Of a DNA stretch of 10,839 nucleotides, positions 6,072 to 10,839 are shown in pieces. The position numbers were made by a program, and so were the translations under genes. Position 1 is the first letter of the stretch, and every line of letters starts with the position of its first letter. Source of the stretch: Microbacteriaceae bacterium (GTDB lineage Bacteria > Actinomycetota > Actinomycetes > Actinomycetales > Microbacteriaceae); assembly GCA_012719255.1 (NCBI GenBank), contig JAAYAS010000138.1, positions 1 through 10,839 of the forward strand. The letters run 5' to 3'. The notes below the pieces were generated by a model. It was not told where the DNA came from. It was given only the letters and a program-made list of their open reading frames with translations, and ran no database searches.

Positions 6072-6974
6072 TCAGCGCCCCCGCAGCCGCTGGCAGCGCG
6101 GGCAGCGGAACGACGAGCGGTTCGCGAACGGCTCGCGCACGAGCGGCCGGCCGCAGCGCGCGCACGGCTCGCCGGCGCGGCCGTAGGCCTGCAGCGAGCG
6201 CTCGAAGTAACCGGACTCGCCGTTGACGTTCACGTAGAGGTCGTCGAACGAGGTGCCGCCCTCGGCGAGCGCCTGCACGAACACGTCGCGCACCGCGGCG
6301 AGCAGCTCGTTCGCCTTGCGGGTCGACACCGTGCGCGCCGGCTGCGCCCAGTGCAGCCGGGTGCGCCAGAGCGCCTCGTCGGCGTAGATGTTGCCGATGC
6401 CGGCGATCGCCCGCTGGTCGAGCAGCACCGCCTTGATGCCGCGGTCGGTGCCGCGCAGGAGGGCGCGGAAGGCGCGGTCGTCGAAGCGGGGATCGAGCGG
6501 ATCGCGGGCGATGCGCCGCACCTGCGTCGGCAGCCGCTCCCCCGGATGCGCGGGGTCGGCGTCGACGGGCGGCACGAGCGCGTCGACGGCGAGGGAGCCG
6601 AAGCGGCGCTGGTCGACGAAGCGCAGCTCGTGCTCGCCGCCGGGGCCGTCGACGCGCATCCGGATGCAGAGGTGGCGCTCGTCGTCGGCGCCGACGGGGC
6701 GCACGAGCAGCTGGCCGCTCATCCCGAGGTGCGCGACGAGCGCGCGCTCGCGGGCGGCGCCGTCGGGCTCGCGCAGCGGCAGCCAGAGGAATTTGCCGCG
6801 CCGGCTCGGCGCCGCGAGCGCGCGCCCCTCGAGCGCGTCGACGAAGTCGAGCGCGTCGCCGGGGTGGCGCTTCAGCGCGCGCTCGTCGACGACGTCGACG
6901 GCGCGGATGCGGGCGGCGGTGGTCGCGGCGGCGAGGCCGCGCCGCACCACCTCGACCTCGGGCAGCTCGGGCAC
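6072..6974 (-). CDS. mutM: Formamidopyrimidine-DNA glycosylase (MutM/Fpg)
   Basis: This bifunctional glycosylase/AP lyase removes 8-oxoguanine and formamidopyrimidines in base excision repair. The GTG at 6974 gives the required N-terminus (M)PELPEVE, in which Pro2 is the Schiff-base nucleophile and Glu3 is catalytic; further in-frame upstream sequence is only the shadow of the rnc tail. Other features are Lys61 in RRGKFLW, AHLGMSGQLLV, RFVDQRRFGSL, the AGIGNIYADEALW segment, and a C-terminal zinc finger with Cys271, Cys274, Cys291 and Cys294 around ANRSSFRCPRCQ. The length of 300 residues is slightly above the usual 270-290. It starts 7 nt after the rnc stop with no Shine-Dalgarno sequence, so it is probably translationally coupled. 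Confidence 0.97.
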   Translation of the reverse strand: MPELPEVEVVRRGLAAATTAARIRAVDVVDERALKRHPGDALDFVDALEGRALAAPSRRGKFLWLPLREPDGAARERALVAHLGMSGQLLVRPVGADDERHLCIRMRVDGPGGEHELRFVDQRRFGSLAVDALVPPVDADPAHPGERLPTQVRRIARDPLDPRFDDRAFRALLRGTDRGIKAVLLDQRAIAGIGNIYADEALWRTRLHWAQPARTVSTRKANELLAAVRDVFVQALAEGGTSFDDLYVNVNGESGYFERSLQAYGRAGEPCARCGRPLVREPFANRSSFRCPRCQRLRGR

Positions 6975-6981
6975 GGCGGGG

Positions 6982-7860
6982 TCAGTCGGCGTCGGGCGCC
7001 GCGGGCGCGGCGGGCGGCTCGGATGCGGCGGGCGCCGGGTCCGGCTCGGATGCACCGGTCGCCTCGCTCGCAAGCGGCGCCTCGCCCTCGGCGGGCGCGG
7101 CGGGCGCGCCGAGCGCGCGGGGCGTCGTCACGTGGCGGGGCGTGCCGGTGAGCTCGTGCCACGCCTCGAGGGCGGCGGCGAGCTCGGCGTGCTTCTTGCT
7201 CGGCGCCGAGCCGGTGGTGCGGACGAGCACCTTGCCGCGGCGGCGCACCGTGAGGGTCGCCGTGAACGTGCGGTCGTGGTCGGGGCCCTCGCCGCGGGTC
7301 TCGTAGTCGGGCTCGCCGCCGCCGGCGGCCGCGAGCGCCTCGAGCAGCGCGGTCTTCGGGTCCATCGCCGCGCCGAAGCGGGCCGCGTCGTCGCGGATCG
7401 GCTCGACGAGCCGGCGCACGAGCGCGTCGGCGGCGGCGGGGCCGGCCGAGAGATAGGCGGCGCCGATGAGCGCCTCGACGGCGTCGGCGAGGATCGAGTC
7501 CTTGTCACGACCGCCGGTGATCTGCTCGCTGCGGCCGAGCCGCAGGTGCTGGCCGAGCTCGAGGCCGCGGGCGATCTCGGCGAGCGACACCGTCGACACG
7601 AGCGCGTGGTGGCGGCGCGAGAGCTCGCCCTCGCTCGCATCCGGATGCTCGCCGTAGAGCATCGCCGCGACGGCGAGGCCGAGCACCGAGTCGCCGAGGA
7701 ACTCGAGCCGCTCGTAGTCGTCGGCCTGCTGCTCGTAGCCGTACGAGGAGTGCGTGAGCGCCTGCGTGAGCAGTTCGGGAACGAAGTCGACCCCGAGCAG
7801 GTGCACCAGGCGGGCTGGCGGCACCGACTCGGGGTCGTGCTTCGAAGTGCGTCGGGTCAC
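6982..7860 (-). CDS. rnc: Ribonuclease III
   Basis: RNase III cleaves double-stranded RNA, mainly in rRNA precursor processing. The catalytic domain carries the signature ERLEFLGDSVLG (residues 50-61) and DKDSILADAVEALIGAAYL (119-137), which contains the metal-binding Asp126 and Glu129. The double-stranded RNA binding domain runs from about 167 to 238 and ends SAPSKKHAELAAALEAWHEL. After it comes a tail of roughly 54 residues of Ala, Pro, Glu and Asp, absent from compact family members of about 230 residues. The start is GTG at 7860, three bases after the rpmF TAG stop, so coupling is likely. It is followed 7 bp later by mutM. Confidence 0.97.
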   Translation of the reverse strand: MTRRTSKHDPESVPPARLVHLLGVDFVPELLTQALTHSSYGYEQQADDYERLEFLGDSVLGLAVAAMLYGEHPDASEGELSRRHHALVSTVSLAEIARGLELGQHLRLGRSEQITGGRDKDSILADAVEALIGAAYLSAGPAAADALVRRLVEPIRDDAARFGAAMDPKTALLEALAAAGGGEPDYETRGEGPDHDRTFTATLTVRRRGKVLVRTTGSAPSKKHAELAAALEAWHELTGTPRHVTTPRALGAPAAPAEGEAPLASEATGASEPDPAPAASEPPAAPAAPDAD

Positions 7861-7863
7861 TGA

Positions 7864-8067
7864 CTAGGCGTCGGCGACCTTGCGGCCCTTGTACTCGTAG
7901 TGCGAGGGGTTGCCGGCGGCGTCCTCGACGAGCTTCGCGCGGTGCGGGAGGCTGTAGACGACCTTGCCGTTCTCGACGGTCTTGACGAGCGTGGGGACCG
8001 AGGCCTTCCACTGCGAGCGGCGCGAACGGGTGTTCGAGCGGCTCAGGCGGCGCTTGGGAGTAGGCAT
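7864..8067 (-). CDS. rpmF: 50S ribosomal protein bL32, zinc-free form
   Basis: This 67-residue protein starts MPTPKRRLSRSNTRSRRSQWKA, the typical bL32 N-terminus, and is rich in Arg and Lys. There are no cysteines, so it is the form without the zinc ribbon, as in many actinobacteria. AGGAAA lies 7 nt before the ATG at 8067. It heads the rpmF-rnc-mutM cluster and is separated from its usual partner, DUF177, by an unusually long gap. Confidence 0.97.
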   Translation of the reverse strand: MPTPKRRLSRSNTRSRRSQWKASVPTLVKTVENGKVVYSLPHRAKLVEDAAGNPSHYEYKGRKVADA

Positions 8068-8074
8068 ATGCGGG

Positions 8075-8080
8075 TTTCCT
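8075..8080 (-). promoter_or_regulatory. rpmF ribosome binding site
   Basis: AGGAAA lies 7 nt before the ATG at 8067 on the minus strand. It supports a leadered message for this highly expressed gene, in contrast to the leaderless genes around it. Confidence 0.65.
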
Positions 8081-8249
8081 GTTCTGGTCTGCGGGAATGC
8101 GTGCCGCTCGCGGGCGGCATCCGATCACCGACGATGCGGATGCGATCGGGAGCGTGGATGGGTGCGGGCGCCGGGCGCGTGCAGCGGGGCTCGCGCACAC
8201 GCTCTCCGGCGAGGACCGTGCAGGGGTCCGGGCCCAGAGCCACCAGAGA

Positions 8250-8255
8250 AGCCTA
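8250..8255 (-). promoter_or_regulatory. Candidate -10 box for rpmF-rnc-mutM
   Basis: The minus strand reads ccccggTAGGCTtctctgg, sharing ccggTAGGCT with the candidate smc promoter. It would place the start about 175 nt before rpmF. No clear -35 is seen. Confidence 0.4.
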
Positions 8256-8290
8256 CCGGGGATCGTCGCCGAGCGCGAGCCCGGGCATCC

Positions 8291-8313
8291 GGCCTCCGCG
8301 CCCGCCGGAGGCC
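8291..8313. terminator. GC-rich hairpin downstream of DUF177
   Basis: ggcctccg (8291-8298) pairs perfectly with cggaggcc (8306-8313) across a 7-nt loop. It lies about 85 nt after the DUF177 stop and upstream of the candidate rpmF -10. No T-run follows, so it may terminate inefficiently or be part of a repeat element. Confidence 0.4.
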
Positions 8314-8314
8314 T

Positions 8315-8358
8315 CTGAACCCGTCGAAGGGTCCGGCCCCGCACTTCGACCGGGTCAG
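8315..8358. repeat. REP-like inverted repeat
   Basis: CTGAACCCGTCGAAGG (8315-8330) and ACTTCGACCGGGTCAG (8343-8358) are near reverse complements, differing by a one-base gap and a few mismatches. The TTCGAC...GTCAG core resembles the short palindromic TTCGACAGGCTCAG-type elements scattered through many bacterial genomes. Only one copy is in this window, so repetition cannot be tested here. Confidence 0.45.
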
Positions 8359-8381
8359 TGCGCCGCTTCGCCGGGCTCGGT

Positions 8382-8395
8382 GCGCTGCGCAGCGC
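8382..8395. terminator. Palindrome at the DUF177 stop codon
   Basis: GCGCTGCGCAGCGC is a perfect 14-bp palindrome directly after the DUF177 stop codon. With a minimal loop it makes a 5-bp GC stem. It may help termination together with the later hairpins, but evidence is limited to symmetry and position. Confidence 0.3.
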
Positions 8396-8908
8396 CTACT
8401 GCTTGTCGTCGAGGAGCTGCTGCAGCTGCGCCCAGCGCGGATCGATCTCGTCCTCGGGCTCGGGCAGCGGCTCGGTGAGCTTCTCGCCGGTGGCCGGGTC
8501 GAGGCCGAGGCAGTCGGGCTCGCACAGCGGCTGGAACGGCAGGTCGAGCACGACGGTGTCGCGCAGCGGGCCCTCGAGGTCGACGGCCTCGTTCTCGACG
8601 ATGTAGACGAGCGCCTCGTCGGCCTGCAGGCCGAACAGCTCGGCGAAGTGCCCCGACCACGGCTCCGACACGTCCTGCAGGCAGCGGCTGCACTGGCCGG
8701 TGAGCGTGCCGCGCACGTCGGCGGTCGCGAGGATGCCGTCGTGGAGGCTCTCGAGCCGCAGATCGAGCTCGAGCTCGGCGCCCTCGGCGAAGTGGATCAG
8801 GCCCTCGCCGATGCGCTCGGGAGCGGTGATGTCGAGCTCGAGCTCCCGCATCGAACCGGGCTTCTGGAGCAGCGACGAGACATTGACGACATAAGGGGAG
8901 GTCGGCAT
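8396..8908 (-). CDS. DUF177/YceD family protein
   Basis: This 170-residue protein matches the DUF177 (YceD) family, found next to rpmF in most bacteria and linked to ribosome or 23S rRNA maturation. Conserved elements are TGQCSRCLQDVSEPW (about 71-85), the acidic middle EAVDLEGPLRDTVVLDLPFQPLC and EPDCLGLDPATGEKL, with Cys pairs CSRC and CEPDC that could bind a metal. The C-terminus IDPRWAQLQQLLDDK is also typical. The ATG at 8908 has TAGACT 6 nt before it and no Shine-Dalgarno sequence. Normally rpmF follows within a few bases; here it is 328 bp away. Confidence 0.93.
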   Translation of the reverse strand: MPTSPYVVNVSSLLQKPGSMRELELDITAPERIGEGLIHFAEGAELELDLRLESLHDGILATADVRGTLTGQCSRCLQDVSEPWSGHFAELFGLQADEALVYIVENEAVDLEGPLRDTVVLDLPFQPLCEPDCLGLDPATGEKLTEPLPEPEDEIDPRWAQLQQLLDDKQ

Positions 8909-8914
8909 GCCCCG

Positions 8915-8920
8915 AGTCTA
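8915..8920 (-). promoter_or_regulatory. Candidate -10 box of DUF177 gene (leaderless)
   Basis: The minus strand reads TAGACTcggggcATG, a TANNNT box 6 nt before the start codon, with the same spacing as the permease and lipoprotein genes. Confidence 0.5.
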
Positions 8921-8987
8921 CGCGTCGGCGCATCCGCGGGCCCGGGTTGCGCGCCCGGCGAACAGGCGCGCCGGTGCGCCGCGCCGG

Positions 8988-9506
8988 CTACTCGGGCGAG
9001 CCGAGCGCGGTGATGGTGGTGTCGGCGTCGCCCTGCAGGAACTCGTGCACGACCGGCGGCACGTAGGGGCTGACGTCGCCGCCGAGCGCCGCGACCTGCC
9101 GCACGAGCGAGCTCGACACGTGCGCGTGCTGCGGGTTCGGCATCATGAAGATCGTCTCGATGCGGCCGAGGTGGCGGTTCACGATCGCCATCGGCGTCTC
9201 GTAGTCGACGTCGGCGGCGCCGCGGATGCCCTTGACGATCACCTTCGCGCCGACGTCGGTGCAGTAGTCGACGAGCAGCCCCATGCTCCACGAGCGCACG
9301 ATGATGCGGCCGTTCGGCACGGCATCGGCGATGGCCCGCTCGATGAGGGCGACGCGGCGCGAGATCGGGATCATCGCCGACTTGTCGGGGTTGTGCACGA
9401 CGACGACGTGCACCTCCTCGAAGACGTTCGCGGCGCGGGCGATCACGTCGAGGTGGCCGAGCGTGACAGGGTCGAACGAACCGGGGACGACGGCGATGCT
9501 GGTCAT
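8988..9506 (-). CDS. coaD: Phosphopantetheine adenylyltransferase
   Basis: CoaD transfers AMP from ATP to 4'-phosphopantetheine, the penultimate step of coenzyme A synthesis, in the cytosol. The protein has 172 residues, near the usual 160. The N-terminal GSFDPVTLGHLDVI holds the nucleotidyltransferase T/HxGH motif. ISRRVALIERAI, IVKGIRGAADVDYE, MAIVNRHL and the C-terminal HVSSSLVRQVAALGGDVSPYVP are all strongly conserved family segments. The ATG at 9506 gives the exact family N-terminus and has a -10 box 7 nt before it. DUF177 starts 79 bp downstream with its own promoter. The usual upstream neighbour in related bacteria, rsmD, is replaced by a peroxidase gene. Confidence 0.97.
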   Translation of the reverse strand: MTSIAVVPGSFDPVTLGHLDVIARAANVFEEVHVVVVHNPDKSAMIPISRRVALIERAIADAVPNGRIIVRSWSMGLLVDYCTDVGAKVIVKGIRGAADVDYETPMAIVNRHLGRIETIFMMPNPQHAHVSSSLVRQVAALGGDVSPYVPPVVHEFLQGDADTTITALGSPE

Positions 9507-9513
9507 GCCGGCA

Positions 9514-9519
9514 ATGCTA
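9514..9519 (-). promoter_or_regulatory. Candidate -10 box of coaD (leaderless)
   Basis: The minus strand reads ccTAGCATtgccggcATG. TAGCAT lies 7 nt before the start codon with no Shine-Dalgarno sequence between. Any -35 would fall inside the adjacent hairpin. Confidence 0.5.
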
Positions 9520-9534
9520 GGCGGAGGAAGCCGA

Positions 9535-9587
9535 GAGCCCGCCGACGAGTCGTCGATTCGCCCCGTTCCGACTCGTCCGGCGGGCTC
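9535..9587 (-). terminator. Strong hairpin terminator after the peroxidase gene
   Basis: gagcccgccgacgagtcg (9535-9552) pairs with cgactcgtccggcgggctc (9569-9587) along 18 bp with one bulged G, across a 16-nt loop. It lies 22 nt after the peroxidase stop codon and is followed on the minus strand by tcggcttcctcc, a pyrimidine-rich but not T-only run. It separates the peroxidase from coaD and is the strongest hairpin I found in the window. Confidence 0.7.
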
Positions 9588-9609
9588 CCGATCGTCGCCC
9601 TCGGCGGAT

Positions 9610-10839
9610 TCAGCCGGCGAAGAGCCGATCGCCGACGAAGCCGCCGGGCGAGGCCGCGGGCGGGATCGCGAACACCGCCGAGCCGATCGGCACGGTCCAC
9701 TCGTTGAGGAGGTCGCCGTCGGCGAGCCGCTGCTGGATCGGCACGAACTGGGCGGTGGGGTTCGCCTGGTAGCTCGCGAACAGCAGCCCCGAGTCCGACA
9801 CCTCCGCGCCCATGCCGCCGACGCCCGACACCGGGTGGTCGTAGTTGTAGACCTGCCGGTGGATGCGCTGGGCGGGGTCGTCGGTGCGCGAGCGGCGCAT
9901 GTGGCTCATCGGGTGGATGACCGTGAATCCCTGCGGCGTGCGCTCCTCGAAGTCGGGCTCGTCGTGCTCGTGCACGCCGGTGAGCGGCGCGCCGGTGTCG
10001 AGGCGGCGGCCGATCGACGCCTCGCGGCCGGGGCGGTCGACGAGGTCCCAGGTCTCGAGGTTCATCCGGATGCGGCGCAGCACGAAGCCGGTGCCGCCGA
10101 CGAGCCAGTCGGGCGCGTCGCCGCCGGCGCCGGTCGACGCGCCGTCGGCGCCGATCCACACGAGCCGCTCGAAGTCGTCGGTGCCGGAGACCGGGTTGAC
10201 GGTGCCGTCGATCTGCCCGAAGAGGTTCCGCTGCGTGGTGCCCGGCTTCAGCGAGCCGCGGGCGTTGCGGAACCCGGGCTGCTGCCAGCGGATCGTCGAG
10301 AAGGCGCGGAGGTCCTTGAGCAGCATCCGCTGCGCGTGGGCGACGGTGAGCGGGTCGTCGCCGGCGACGAGCACGAGCAGGTCGCCGTCGTTCCAGCGCT
10401 CCTCGAGCCGGTCGATCGAGAACGCCGGCAGCGGCGCGAGCCACTCGGGCCGCGCCGCGGGGTTCACGAGGTCGACCAGGCGCGGGCCGAAGCCGAAGGT
10501 GATCGCGAGCGCCGCGGGCACCTCGGCCATCTCGGGCTCCTGGTCGCCGATCGGCGCCTGGCCGGCCATGAGCCGGTTCGCGTCGTCGGTGAGCAGCCGC
10601 AGCAGCCGCTCGAGCCGGTCGCGGTCGACCGACTCGTCGAGGTCGACGGCGATGAACACGGCGTGGGCGCCGATCTCGCCGCCGATGCCGCGCTGGTGGG
10701 GCGAGGTGTCGGCGAGGCGCTCGGCGCCGAACGTCTGGGCGCCGGCGGCGGGGCGGGCGATCGCGCCGATGCCGGCGGCGGCCGCCGCCCCGATGCCGAT
10801 GCCGGCGGCGCCGATGAGGACGTCGCGGCGACGGGGACC
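9610..10839 (-). CDS. Tat-exported DyP-type haem peroxidase (EfeB-like), 5' end off window
   Basis: The frame enters from the right edge as GPRRRDVLIGAAGIGIG, then a long Ala/Gly stretch and PAAGAQTF: a twin-arginine signal peptide with its hydrophobic core and cleavage region, so the enzyme is exported folded with haem. The start codon is only a few residues beyond the window. TSPHQRGI follows, then the DyP signature GQIDG in NLFGQIDGTVNP (codons 10204-10218), whose Asp is the acid-base catalyst, and the proximal haem ligand His in HMRRSR (codon 9901-9903). The C-terminal VSDSGLLFASYQANPTAQFVPIQQRL is also typical. DyP enzymes oxidise dyes and other substrates with peroxide; EfeB members work with the EfeUO ferrous iron importer. 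Whether efeO and efeU lie beyond the edge cannot be seen. Confidence 0.93.
   Translation of the reverse strand, partial: GPRRRDVLIGAAGIGIGAAAAAGIGAIARPAAGAQTFGAERLADTSPHQRGIGGEIGAHAVFIAVDLDESVDRDRLERLLRLLTDDANRLMAGQAPIGDQEPEMAEVPAALAITFGFGPRLVDLVNPAARPEWLAPLPAFSIDRLEERWNDGDLLVLVAGDDPLTVAHAQRMLLKDLRAFSTIRWQQPGFRNARGSLKPGTTQRNLFGQIDGTVNPVSGTDDFERLVWIGADGASTGAGGDAPDWLVGGTGFVLRRIRMNLETWDLVDRPGREASIGRRLDTGAPLTGVHEHDEPDFEERTPQGFTVIHPMSHMRRSRTDDPAQRIHRQVYNYDHPVSGVGGMGAEVSDSGLLFASYQANPTAQFVPIQQRLADGDLLNEWTVPIGSAVFAIPPAASPGGFVGDRLFAG

Larger units (their letters stand above)
8068..8395. other. Non-coding gap between DUF177 and rpmF
   Basis: This stretch of 328 bp has no convincing gene. Long open frames cross it, but they are extensions of antisense frames with poor composition. 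It holds a candidate -10 (8250-8255), two hairpins and a 14-bp palindrome, listed separately, plus GCATCCG / CGGATGC arms near 8118-8143 that could pair in the rpmF leader. It most likely contains the DUF177 terminator, the rpmF promoter and a leader of about 175 nt. Confidence 0.6.

Noticed and set aside
7505..8344. Minus-strand frame of 279 codons spanning rnc, rpmF and the gap
   Set aside because: It overlaps two certain genes in another frame and its gap portion has shadow-like composition.
8965..8985. ggcgcg / cgcgcc arms after coaD as a terminator
   Set aside because: A 6-bp stem of G and C only is expected by chance at this base composition; no run of T follows.

Overview
The window is very GC-rich chromosomal DNA with short intergenic gaps, many GTG starts and TANNNT -10 boxes placed 6-7 nt before ATG codons. 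It carries a gene set typical of high-GC Gram-positives: coaD, a DUF177 gene, rpmF, rnc, mutM and smc. I infer an actinobacterium, most likely of the order Micrococcales and perhaps Microbacteriaceae. This rests on protein sequence recognition and gene order only.

Layout, left to right. Minus strand: the 5' 1348 codons of smc (1-4046, running off the left edge), preceded in transcription by a ribbon-helix-helix antitoxin / Doc-like Fic toxin pair (4708-4128). Plus strand: a FetB/UPF0014-type membrane permease (4831-5583) and a small proline-rich lipoprotein (5679-6050). Minus strand again: mutM, rnc and rpmF as a tight cluster (8067-6072), a 328-bp non-coding gap, a DUF177/YceD gene (8908-8396), coaD (9506-8988), and a Tat-exported DyP-type peroxidase whose start lies beyond the right edge (9610-10839). 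In many relatives coaD-DUF177-rpmF-rnc-mutM-smc is a near-continuous block. Here the toxin-antitoxin pair, permease and lipoprotein sit between mutM and smc, and an extra gap with hairpins sits before rpmF.

The housekeeping genes cover coenzyme A synthesis, a ribosomal protein with its usual DUF177 partner, rRNA processing, repair of oxidised guanine, and chromosome condensation. The accessory genes look like an autoregulated toxin-antitoxin module, a metal-related permease without its ATPase, and an exported haem peroxidase.

The most unusual feature is inside smc. Where SMC proteins normally have a short linker just before the C-terminal neck and ATPase head, this one has about 190 residues. 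Nine copies of a 14-residue repeat (GE-x-GP-x-S-x7) lie within that stretch. At DNA level the repeats are 42-bp units built on an imperfect 23-bp palindrome, arranged as two blocks in opposite orientation, and both orientations encode the same motif in frame. A second theme is promoters that appear to give leaderless mRNAs at five genes, one overlapped by a clean 17-bp operator palindrome.
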